Positions 14,781 to 22,321 of a stretch of 34,166 nucleotides of DNA are shown here, piece by piece. Under the pieces are notes generated by a model. That model did not search any database. It was not told where the DNA came from and saw nothing but the letters and a program-made list of their open reading frames with translations. Positions within the stretch are counted from its first letter, which is position 1. Each line of letters begins with the position of its first letter. The position numbers were made by a program, and so were the translations under genes. Origin of the DNA: Pelagibius litoralis (GTDB lineage Bacteria; Pseudomonadota; Alphaproteobacteria; Kiloniellales; DSM-21159); NCBI GenBank assembly GCA_029287455.1, contig JARFRB010000060.1:1-34166 (forward strand), in the 5' to 3' direction.

Positions 14781-15428
14781 ATGACTCTCACCCGCGACCT
14801 GCCGCTGACGCCCGCACAATCGGCCCTGCTGTTCATCGATGTCCAGAACTTCTCCGCGCGCCGCGAGGGACGACAGTTGGACGCCCTCTCCCCGGAGGAT
14901 TTCGAGACTCGCTATGGCTGGTTTTTCGAGGAGCTACAAGCGCGCGTCATCCCGAACATGCAGGCGTTGCAAGCCGCCGCGCGCCAGGCCGGGGTGGAGG
15001 TTCTCTACACGACCATCGAAAGCCTCACCCTCGATGGCCGGGATCGCAGCCTCGACTTCAAGATCACCGGCTTCAACATCCCCAAGGGATCCTGGGACGG
15101 CAAGGTGATCGAGGAGATTGCGCCGCAAGGTGACGAGATCGTCTTGCCCAAGTCCTCCTCCTCGGTCTTCGTCTCGACCCATATCGACTACCTGCTGCGC
15201 AATCTTGGGGTAAGGCAGCTGGCGATCAGCGGCTTGCTCACCGATCAATGCGTTGAGAGCGCCATTCGCGATGCCTGTGATCTGGGCTACCTGGTGACTC
15301 AGGTCACCGACGCCTGCCTCACCCACACCCAGGAACGGCATGATAATTCCCTGAGCGCGATCAAGGGCTATTGCCGCCAGGCGACCACGCGTGAAGTGAT
15401 CGCGGAGCTTTCTGCGGCGGCGGAGTAG
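14781..15428 (+). CDS. Isochorismatase-family cysteine hydrolase
   Basis: The 215-aa protein shows the full catalytic triad of the family: Asp20 (LFIDVQN), Lys124 (VLPKSSSSVF) and Cys157 (GLLTDQCVES). Members with Cys hydrolyse amides such as ureidoacrylate, biuret, N-carbamoylsarcosine or nicotinamide; the sequence does not separate these. The aligned block TTIESLTLDGRDRS near residue 77 resembles the ureidoacrylate/biuret group. The ribosome site is weak. It diverges from the glutamine-synthetase-like gene across 147 bp, so the two may be co-regulated in breakdown of an amide or amine. Confidence 0.9.
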   Translation: MTLTRDLPLTPAQSALLFIDVQNFSARREGRQLDALSPEDFETRYGWFFEELQARVIPNMQALQAAARQAGVEVLYTTIESLTLDGRDRSLDFKITGFNIPKGSWDGKVIEEIAPQGDEIVLPKSSSSVFVSTHIDYLLRNLGVRQLAISGLLTDQCVESAIRDACDLGYLVTQVTDACLTHTQERHDNSLSAIKGYCRQATTREVIAELSAAAE

Positions 15429-15480
15429 GGCTGTTGGCCGGCGCTGTCCGGGCGCTGCTCCGCACCTCCGGCCTTGGCCG

Positions 15481-16659
15481 TCAGGAACCGCCGGTGCCCG
15501 ACCGCTCCCGCAAGGGGCGCAGGAAATCAAGCAGGTCGCGCGCCAGGGCCTCGGGCTGTTCCATCGCGGCGAAATGGCCGCCTGTCTTCATCACGCTCCA
15601 CTGGCGGATGTCAGTGTAGGTGCGCTCGGCAAGCGAACGGGGCGGCCGGACGATCTCCGTGGGGAAGGCGGCGTAGGCAGTGGGGACCGCGATGGGGCCG
15701 CCGTCGGGGATCGGCCAGGGCCCGTGCATCCGGGCATAATAGGGCCAGAAGGACGCGCCGATGCAGCCGGTGAACCAATAAAGCGAGATGTTGGCGAGCA
15801 TCCGGTCCTTCGCGATCGTGGACTCCACGTCGCCGCCGCAATCGGACCAGGCGCGGAACTTCTCCACGATCCAGGCGGCGAGGCCGGCGGGTGAGTCCGT
15901 CAAGCCAAACGCAAGGGTCTGCGGCCGCGTGCCCTGGATCCACTGATAGCCCGTCTCCTCCTTCAGGAAGTACTTGAGCGCCTCGAGGTAGGCCGCTTCT
16001 TCCGCCGTGGGGTCGGTCACCATTTTTGGGTCCCGGCGCAAGGGAAGCATATTCAAGTGCAGACCGATAACGCGCTCCGGATGGTCGAAGGCGATTCTGG
16101 AGGTGATGAAGGAGCCCCAATCCCCGCCCTGCAAGGCAAAGCGCTCGTAGCCCAGCACCTCGGTCATGAGGGCGGTCAGGCAGGTGGCCATTTCCTCGAC
16201 CCCAAAACGGGGCTGGCCCGGCCGGAAGGAGAGCCCGTAGCCAGGCAGCGAGGGCGCCACAACGGTGAGTGCGTTGGCTGGGTCGCCGCCAAAGCTGGCG
16301 GGATCGGTGAGCCGCGGGATCAGCTCTAGGAACTCGTAGACCGATCCGGGCCAGCCGTGGCAGAGCAGGAGCGGCAGGGGCGCCGGCCCCTTTCCCGGCA
16401 CATGCAGGAAATGTAGATCGATGCCGGCGAGCGGAACCTTGTATTGGGGTAGCGCATTCAGCTCCGCCTCGGCGGCCCGCCAATCGAAATCTTCCCGCCA
16501 GTAGTCGACCAAGCTTCGCAGCCAAGCCACGTCCGTCCCATAGGCCCAAGGCGCGCCGGGCGCCTGGTCCGGGTAGCGGCTGCGCGCGAGCCGTTCGCGA
16601 AGGTCCGCGACGGCGTCGTCGGGCACCTGGAGGGTAAAGGGGGCAGGGGGCGAGGTCAT
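15481..16659 (-). CDS. Epoxide hydrolase (EHN-domain alpha/beta hydrolase)
   Basis: The 392-aa protein has the N-terminal EHN lid segment (LPQYKVPLAGIDLHFLHV around residue 70) followed by an alpha/beta-hydrolase core: HGWPGS at 101-106 forming the oxyanion site, Asp180 nucleophile in GGDWGS, and His362 in GGHFAAMEQPE. The HGWPG plus Asp nucleophile combination marks it as an epoxide hydrolase, turning epoxides into diols, rather than an esterase or dehalogenase. The length matches the microsomal-type bacterial family. It lies downstream of the 2-keto-4-pentenoate-hydratase-like gene on the same strand (35 bp apart), so the two may share a transcript. Confidence 0.93.
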   Translation of the reverse strand: MTSPPAPFTLQVPDDAVADLRERLARSRYPDQAPGAPWAYGTDVAWLRSLVDYWREDFDWRAAEAELNALPQYKVPLAGIDLHFLHVPGKGPAPLPLLLCHGWPGSVYEFLELIPRLTDPASFGGDPANALTVVAPSLPGYGLSFRPGQPRFGVEEMATCLTALMTEVLGYERFALQGGDWGSFITSRIAFDHPERVIGLHLNMLPLRRDPKMVTDPTAEEAAYLEALKYFLKEETGYQWIQGTRPQTLAFGLTDSPAGLAAWIVEKFRAWSDCGGDVESTIAKDRMLANISLYWFTGCIGASFWPYYARMHGPWPIPDGGPIAVPTAYAAFPTEIVRPPRSLAERTYTDIRQWSVMKTGGHFAAMEQPEALARDLLDFLRPLRERSGTGGS

Positions 16660-16694
16660 GATGTCTCGGTTCCTTCGCTGGCAGGGGGATAAGC

Positions 16695-17471
16695 TCAGGT
16701 TATCCTCACCGTTACGAGGGCACCGGCGATCTCAAGTGAGAAGCTCTCACCGCGCACGGGGAACCGCGTGGTCAAGACCGAGCCAGTGATCACGAACTCG
16801 CCCGCTTTGACGGTTTGCCCGCGCGCGCCGGCGTTGTTCAGCACCCAGGCTAGCGAGTCCTGCGGGCGGGTTGCGCTGGTGTTTGCCTCCACCTCCGCCG
16901 CGCCGGTCTGGGTCAACTTGACGGGCAGTGCGTCGAGGTCCATCTCCTGCCACCCGGGAATCTCCGGCCCCAGGACGATCCCGCCACACCATGCGTTGTC
17001 GGCGACCATGGTGAGCACATCGATCTTGGCATAGTCCGCTCCTCGGTCTTCGATCAACTCGAACGCGGGCCGGGCAGAGGCGACGAGCCCGCGCGCCGTC
17101 TCTGCCGTGAACGGCCCGTCGCAGGGTGCCGCGTCGCGCGATAGCTCCAGGGCAAGTTCGAACTCCAGCCCCAAGTTGCGGAAACGGTCGAGGGCGATCT
17201 CCGCCGGCGAATGATGAACCTCCTCCGCAAAGATCGCCCCGGCAATCGGCTGGTCGATCCGGCAGAATTCCTGCATCGCTTTGGAGGCCAGCGCGATTTT
17301 GCGCCCCGCGATGGGGCCGCGTGTCCGGGAGAAGGCGCGCTGCACTTCCAGCTGGGCGGAGTAGGCCTCCGCCAGATCGACGGGGGCCAGCGCGCCGGTC
17401 AGCGGTGCATAGGGTGACGGAGGTCTGTGGCCGTCGGCAAGCCGTGCCGCGATATCTTGAAGCTTTCCCAT
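16695..17471 (-). CDS. 2-keto-4-pentenoate hydratase / fumarylacetoacetase-fold protein
   Basis: The 258-aa protein matches the MhpD-like hydratase/decarboxylase group of the FAH superfamily. The metal-binding acids are in place: Glu103 and Glu105 (LEFELALEL) and Glu138 (AFELIEDR). Relatives hydrate 2-hydroxypenta-2,4-dienoate or decarboxylate 4-oxalocrotonate in aromatic meta-cleavage. No ring-cleaving dioxygenase or aldolase lies in the window, so an aromatic pathway is not supported locally. It is the upstream partner of the epoxide hydrolase gene on the minus strand and diverges from the DUF1326 gene. Confidence 0.85.
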   Translation of the reverse strand: MGKLQDIAARLADGHRPPSPYAPLTGALAPVDLAEAYSAQLEVQRAFSRTRGPIAGRKIALASKAMQEFCRIDQPIAGAIFAEEVHHSPAEIALDRFRNLGLEFELALELSRDAAPCDGPFTAETARGLVASARPAFELIEDRGADYAKIDVLTMVADNAWCGGIVLGPEIPGWQEMDLDALPVKLTQTGAAEVEANTSATRPQDSLAWVLNNAGARGQTVKAGEFVITGSVLTTRFPVRGESFSLEIAGALVTVRIT

Positions 17472-17620
17472 TCGCGCTCTCCCTCGATCCTGCGTTGACC
17501 CATCCTACAGCGATAAGCACTCCGCCCAGAGAGTCCTTTTGCACGGGGACGGTGGGACGAGCGCGGCTCTTATCAAACTCAGCCGCACCGCGCTGCCAAA
17601 GTCCCGCCCGCCTTGGTATT

Positions 17621-17645
17621 GGAACCTTGGCAGGACAGAAATGTT
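17621..17645 (+). promoter_or_regulatory. EcfG-like promoter for the DUF1326-DUF2182 pair
   Basis: GGAAC at 17621-17625 is followed, after 17 bases, by GTT at 17643-17645 (TGTT if the -10 is read as four bases with a 16-base spacer). This fits the alphaproteobacterial EcfG consensus except that the less conserved first C of the -10 is T. The start codon lies 48 bases downstream. The universal stress gene in this same window has a full-consensus copy, which supports reading this one as real. Confidence 0.5.
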
Positions 17646-17692
17646 AACGGAGTACGCAAAACCGGTCTTGGCTGCATCCAAGGGAGGTGGAG

Positions 17693-18295
17693 ATGGGATA
17701 CAAGCTTGAAGGCACGATGTTGGAGTCTTGCTCCTGCAACGTCATTTGCCCCTGCTGGGTCGGACAGGATCCGGACAACGGGGTCTGCGAAGGGACCATC
17801 GCCTGGCACTTCGACAAGGGTGAGATCGATGGGGTCGATGTCTCGGGACTGACCTTCGCCGTTCTATTGCATATTCCCGGAAACGCGCTGGCGGGAAACT
17901 GGCGCATCGTCGCCTATCTCAATGACACGGCATCGCAAGACCAGGAAGAGGCGCTGCTCGGCGTCTTCACCGGCAAGAAGGGTGGGCCGGTGGCCGATCT
18001 GGCGCAGCTTGTCGGGGAGGTGGTCGGCGTGGAGCGCGCCCCGATCACCTTTGCTGTGGAGAAGGGCAAGGGCGGTCTCAAAATCGGCAATGTCCTCGAC
18101 GCCGAAATGGTGCCCTTCGAAGGGGCGACCGGGGAGCGGACGACTCTTTGCGATTCCGTCTTCTCGGTGATTCCGGGCGCGCCCGCCTACGTGGGAAGCG
18201 CGCCGAGAATGAAGGCTTCGAACCCCGCCCTAGGCCTCAACCTCGATCTCTCGGGCAAGAGCGCCGTGCAAGGGCAATTCCTGTTCGAGGCGTGA
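17693..18295 (+). CDS. DUF1326 domain-containing protein
   Basis: The ATG at 17693 has AGGGAGG five bases upstream; a GTG at 17687 overlaps that site and is unlikely. The 200-aa product carries near its N-terminus the Cys cluster LESCSCNVICPCWVG (Cys13, 15, 19, 21) plus Cys32, the hallmark of DUF1326. This suggests metal or redox chemistry. No signal peptide is visible, so it is probably cytoplasmic. DUF1326 genes are very often next to DUF2182 genes, as here (42 bp apart), so the two probably act together. The activity is unknown. Confidence 0.9.
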   Translation: MGYKLEGTMLESCSCNVICPCWVGQDPDNGVCEGTIAWHFDKGEIDGVDVSGLTFAVLLHIPGNALAGNWRIVAYLNDTASQDQEEALLGVFTGKKGGPVADLAQLVGEVVGVERAPITFAVEKGKGGLKIGNVLDAEMVPFEGATGERTTLCDSVFSVIPGAPAYVGSAPRMKASNPALGLNLDLSGKSAVQGQFLFEA

Positions 18296-18337
18296 GCGGC
18301 CCTCGGCGCGAGCTGGCCATAGGGATGGGGAGCGCCC

Positions 18338-19135
18338 ATGGCGCAGGCATCTCGGCGGAGTTCATTCCTGCCCTTGATGGTGTCGGTTGTCGCCTTCGCC
18401 TGGGCAGCGCTCTGGCTGTGGGAGCGCTCCCCCTACGGCCGCTACCTCGACCACGGGGATTGGACGCAGGCAGGGCTCGCCGGTAGCATTTGCGCGGCGG
18501 TGCCTTCGGGCGAGATCCTGGTTCCGGCCATTCTTTATGTGGGCGGCTGGGTCTTAATGCTGGCGGCGATGATGCTGCCCACCACCTTGCCCCTGCTGGA
18601 GATTTTTCGGCGGCTGACCCGCCGGCGCCCGGATCGGCGCCTGCTGATGTCGCTGGTCGTTCTCGGCTACCTTATGGCCTGGCTGGGGTTCGGGGTTCTG
18701 GCCCACATAGTCGATTGGGCGGTTCACGAGGGCGTTGCGCGGGTTGCCTGGTTGACCTTCAACGGCTGGGTCTTCGGCGCGGCCGTCTTCTTCTTGGCCG
18801 GCGTGTTTCAGTTCAGCCGGCTGAAGTACGCCTGCCTCGATAAGTGCCGCCTGCCCTTCGGCAGGGTGATCGCCCATTGGCGCGGTGGCCCGCCCCGGCG
18901 GCAAGCCTTCATGCTGGGGCTGGATCACGGGCTCTTCTGCGTCGGCTGCTGCTGGGCGATCATGTTGCTGATGTTCGTAATCGGAACCGGCAGCGTGGGA
19001 TGGATGTTGCTGCTCGGCGGCGTCATGGCCGCCGAAAAGAACCTCCCCTGGGGCCGCCGCTTGAGCGCCCCTTTGGGCGTCACCCTGATCGCCATCGCCT
19101 GCCTCGTCACCGCCACCAATCTGCTGCCTCAATAG
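18338..19135 (+). CDS. DUF2182 integral membrane protein, putative metal-binding
   Basis: The 265-aa protein has about six membrane segments and the family's marks: AAMMLPTTLPLLEIF near residue 73 and GLDHGLFCVGCCWAIMLLMF near residue 197. There the His and the Cys-X2-Cys-Cys sit at the start of a membrane helix. The family (COG5486) is described as predicted metal-binding membrane proteins; the metal and direction of action are not known. Start ATG 18338 follows GGGGAG. It is the second gene of the pair with DUF1326 and presumably under the same EcfG-like promoter. Confidence 0.9.
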   Translation: MAQASRRSSFLPLMVSVVAFAWAALWLWERSPYGRYLDHGDWTQAGLAGSICAAVPSGEILVPAILYVGGWVLMLAAMMLPTTLPLLEIFRRLTRRRPDRRLLMSLVVLGYLMAWLGFGVLAHIVDWAVHEGVARVAWLTFNGWVFGAAVFFLAGVFQFSRLKYACLDKCRLPFGRVIAHWRGGPPRRQAFMLGLDHGLFCVGCCWAIMLLMFVIGTGSVGWMLLLGGVMAAEKNLPWGRRLSAPLGVTLIAIACLVTATNLLPQ

Positions 19136-19217
19136 CGCGGGCGGCGGCCCCGCGAAATTTGGAAATCCGGGTGCGGATGGGTCAAGATAGGCCGAACCCA
19201 ATTTTTCCGGCGCCGGT

Positions 19218-20171
19218 ATGGATCTGCGGCAACTTCGATACTTCACACTGGTCGCGGATCTGAAGAGCATCGCGCGGGCCTCGGCGCATCTTGGAATCGC
19301 CGCCCCTGCCATAAGCCGGTCGATCGCGGCCCTGGAGGAAGACCTGGACTGCGTCTTGTTCGAACGGGACGGGCGCGGCATGCGGCTGATCGCGGCCGGT
19401 GAGGTCTTGCGCGGCAAGTCGGCGGCGATCCTTCGGGATGTGGAGGTGGCGCGCCAGGACGTCATGGCCGAGGGCCGGCATTTGGCTGGCCATGTGGGTA
19501 TTGGCGCCACGCCTTCCGTCATCGCGCTTCTTGGAGTGGCTCTTGTCAAACGCAGCCGCGCCGCCTTCCCAAAGGTCCGCCCGCGCTTGGCCGAGGGCTA
19601 CAGCGCTTATTTGCAGAACTGGGTCCTGACGGGCGTTGTCGATTTCGCGCTCGTGAATGGCCATCGGCCCAGCAACGCGCGGCTCGAATGCGAGCGCTTA
19701 GCGGTGGAGCGGCTCTTCGCGATCGAGCGGCCGGGAGGGGACGGTCCGCCGGCAGATCGCGTGGCCTTGAGCGATCTTCTGGAAGGGCCCTTGCTTCTGC
19801 CGTCCGCGAGAAATCCGATCCGGGATCTGATCGACCGGGCGGCGGAAAGCCTTGGCCGCTCCGCCGAGGTGACGCTCGAGGTCGACTCACCCAGTCTGCT
19901 GACTCAACTGGCCGCGGAGGGTTTCGCGCGGGCCGTCCTGCCCTTCGCGGCGGTTCAGGAAGAGGTCGCGGCGGGCAAGATCCTGGCCCGGGCGATTGTC
20001 GAGCCCGCGATCAGAAGCGATCTCAACCTCATCTATTTGAAGGACCGCCCGCCATCCAAGGTGGCGGCACAGGTGATTCGGCTTATGCTCGAAATCCTGG
20101 AGGAGATTGAATCCAGCGAAAAGCGGCATGGCTTCGTCGAGATTTGCCGGCCGGCGAAGCGCAGGCGTTGA
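19218..20171 (+). CDS. LysR family transcriptional regulator
   Basis: The 317-aa protein opens with the LysR helix-turn-helix (MDLRQLRYFTLVADLKS, then AAPAISRSIAALEEDL up to about residue 60), a linker helix, and a two-part effector domain beginning near residue 90 (HVGIGATPSVIALLG). It lies 86 bp upstream of hyuA on the same strand, which is less common than the divergent layout. It probably activates the HyuA-to-hydrolase operon, using the palindrome at 20187-20205. The effector is likely the operon's substrate or an intermediate; that is inferred. Confidence 0.92.
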   Translation: MDLRQLRYFTLVADLKSIARASAHLGIAAPAISRSIAALEEDLDCVLFERDGRGMRLIAAGEVLRGKSAAILRDVEVARQDVMAEGRHLAGHVGIGATPSVIALLGVALVKRSRAAFPKVRPRLAEGYSAYLQNWVLTGVVDFALVNGHRPSNARLECERLAVERLFAIERPGGDGPPADRVALSDLLEGPLLLPSARNPIRDLIDRAAESLGRSAEVTLEVDSPSLLTQLAAEGFARAVLPFAAVQEEVAAGKILARAIVEPAIRSDLNLIYLKDRPPSKVAAQVIRLMLEILEEIESSEKRHGFVEICRPAKRRR

Positions 20172-20186
20172 CACCCGCGAATGCTG

Positions 20187-20205
20187 AATTGCCGGATCGG
20201 CAATT
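20187..20205. promoter_or_regulatory. LysR-type operator: perfect palindrome AATTGCCGGATCGGCAATT
   Basis: Eight-base arms (20187-20194 and 20198-20205) are exact inverted copies around GAT. The site contains T-N11-A (T20190, A20202) inside the dyad, the classic LysR-type box. It lies 15 bp after the lysR stop and about 52 bp before the hyuA start, a normal place for an activator upstream of a promoter. No T-run follows, so a terminator is unlikely. Confidence 0.6.
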
Positions 20206-20257
20206 TGGTCAGGGCGCGCAAGCCGCTATCCTGGACTCCTGTAGAGGGAAAGGCGCG

Positions 20258-22321
20258 ATGCGGATTGGTGCGGATATCGGGGGCACGTTCACGGACATCG
20301 TCCTGGTGAACGACGAAGACGGATCGTTGCGGCTGGGCAAGGTGCTGACCACGCCGGCGCGCCCGGACGACGCCGTCATCGCGGGGCTTCAAGAGGTCGT
20401 TGATGGCGCTGCCGAGCAGGTCGAGCATCTGGTGCATGGCACGACCTTGATCACCAATGCCTTGATCGAGCGCAAGGGGGCGCTCACGGCGTTGATCACC
20501 ACCAAGGGTTTCCGCGACGCCGTCGAAATCGGCCGTGAGCATCGCTATGACATGTACGACCTGCGCCTGCGGCGGCCTGAGCAGATCGCTCGGCGGCGCC
20601 ACCGCTTCGAAATCGCCGAGCGCACTCTCTCGGATGGCTCTATCCGGCAAGCACCCGACCAAGCGGAGATCCGCGCGGTCGCGGCCCGCTTGCGGGACTT
20701 GGGCATCGAGGCGGTCGCCGTCTGCCTAATCAACTCCTACCTCAATCCCACCCACGAACGCCAGGTGGGCGAGGTGCTGCGCCGCGAGCTACCGGGTCTG
20801 CCTATTACCCTGTCCAGCGACATCGCGCCTGAAATCCGCGAGTTCGAGCGCAGCTCGACCGCGCTTTGCAATGTCTATGTCAAGAAGATCGCGGAGCAAT
20901 ATCTGGGGCGGCTGGAGGCACGGACCCAAGAGGCCTTGCACGCGGATGCCCGCCTGTTCGTCATGCAATCGAACGGCGGGCTGCTGACCGCCGGCCAGGC
21001 GGTCGAGGCGCCAATCCGGCTGGTTGAATCCGGCCCAGCGGCGGGGGCGCTCGCCGCCGCGCACTATGGCGCCGGCCTGGGGCTCGAGGATGTGCTGTCG
21101 TTCGATATGGGCGGCACCACCGCGAAGGCTTGCTTGATAGTCGACGGTGAGCCGTTGCTGGCGCCCGAGTTCGAAGTCGATCGCCAGTACCAGTTCAAGA
21201 AGGGCAGCGGTCTGCCGGTGAAGGTGCCGGTGATCGAGATGATCGAGATCGGCACCGGCGGCGGCTCGATCGCGCGAATCGACTCCCTGGGGCGGTTGAA
21301 GGTCGGGCCACAGAGCGCTGGCTCGGTGCCGGGCCCTGTCTGCTATGGCGCGGGCGGGCATCAGCCGACGGTAACGGACGCCGACCTCTTGCTCGGTTAT
21401 CTAAATCCAGACTTCTTTCTGGGCGGCGACATGACTCTGGACCGGGCCTCGGCCGAGGCCGCGGTTGCCGGCAAGATCGGGGAGCCTTTGGGTCTTGGCG
21501 TCTTGGATGCCGCCTGGGGGATCCACCAGTTGGCGAACGAGTCCATGGCTTCGGCGGCCCGCATCCACGCCATCGAACGCGGGCGGGAGATCTCGCGGTT
21601 TCCAATGTTTGCCTTTGGGGGTGCGGGGCCGGTGCATGCTTATGGTGTTGCGCGCATTTTGCAATTGCCCCGGATCGTCTATCCCTTCGCGGCGGGCGTG
21701 ATGTCGGCGATCGGTTTTCTGACCGCGCCTTTGGCCTTCGACTTCGTGCGCTCCCACCCGGTTCGGATGGAGAGCGCGGACTGGTCCAGCGTCAACGCCT
21801 TGCTGGCGGAGATGGAGGACGAGGGCCGGGCGCGCCTGGCCGAAGCCATTAGCGAGGCGCGCATCGGCTTCCGCAGAACGGCGGACATGCGCTATCGCAA
21901 GCAGGGGTTCGATATCTCGGTCCCGATGCCGGAAGGCCCGCTAGGGCCCGAGAGCGTGCCTGTTATCGTCGCCGCCTTCGAGCGGGTCTACGAACAGCTC
22001 TATGGCCACACCATCCCGGACACGCCAATCGATATCATGTCCTGGCGGGTTCTGGCCTCCGGGCCGAAACCGGACCTGAAATTGCCCGAAGGCGCGGCAT
22101 CCCACGGCGATGCCCGGAAAGGCGCCCGGCGAATCCATTTGCCCGGCGAGGGGCTTGTGGGGGTGCCGGTCTACGACCGCTACCTCCTGGCCGCCGGGGA
22201 GCGGCTGGAAGGCCCCGCGATCGTGGAGGAGCGCGAATCCACGGTGGTGATCAACGGCCCCGGGGAGATCCGGGTCGATGACCATCGCAACCTCATCGTC
22301 GATCTGGAGGCGATCCGATGA
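20258..22321 (+). CDS. hyuA: Hydantoinase/oxoprolinase A subunit family protein
   Basis: The 687-aa protein starts at ATG 20258 (GAGGGAAAGG upstream), so that the product opens with MRIGADIGGTFTDIVLV, the ATP-binding start of HyuA; upstream in-frame residues are not family-like. The central DMGGTTAKA near residue 283 is the second phosphate-binding motif of this ASKHA-type ATPase, and the C-terminal third matches the family. HyuA works with HyuB to hydrolyse N-methylhydantoin or 5-oxoproline using ATP; related pairs carboxylate acetone or acetophenone. Which reaction applies here is unknown. Its stop overlaps the hyuB start (ATGA), showing translational coupling. Confidence 0.93.
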   Translation: MRIGADIGGTFTDIVLVNDEDGSLRLGKVLTTPARPDDAVIAGLQEVVDGAAEQVEHLVHGTTLITNALIERKGALTALITTKGFRDAVEIGREHRYDMYDLRLRRPEQIARRRHRFEIAERTLSDGSIRQAPDQAEIRAVAARLRDLGIEAVAVCLINSYLNPTHERQVGEVLRRELPGLPITLSSDIAPEIREFERSSTALCNVYVKKIAEQYLGRLEARTQEALHADARLFVMQSNGGLLTAGQAVEAPIRLVESGPAAGALAAAHYGAGLGLEDVLSFDMGGTTAKACLIVDGEPLLAPEFEVDRQYQFKKGSGLPVKVPVIEMIEIGTGGGSIARIDSLGRLKVGPQSAGSVPGPVCYGAGGHQPTVTDADLLLGYLNPDFFLGGDMTLDRASAEAAVAGKIGEPLGLGVLDAAWGIHQLANESMASAARIHAIERGREISRFPMFAFGGAGPVHAYGVARILQLPRIVYPFAAGVMSAIGFLTAPLAFDFVRSHPVRMESADWSSVNALLAEMEDEGRARLAEAISEARIGFRRTADMRYRKQGFDISVPMPEGPLGPESVPVIVAAFERVYEQLYGHTIPDTPIDIMSWRVLASGPKPDLKLPEGAASHGDARKGARRIHLPGEGLVGVPVYDRYLLAAGERLEGPAIVEERESTVVINGPGEIRVDDHRNLIVDLEAIR

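Noticed and set aside
18554-19549. 331-aa minus-strand open frame
   Set aside because: Antisense to the DUF2182 and lysR genes, which have clear family motifs.
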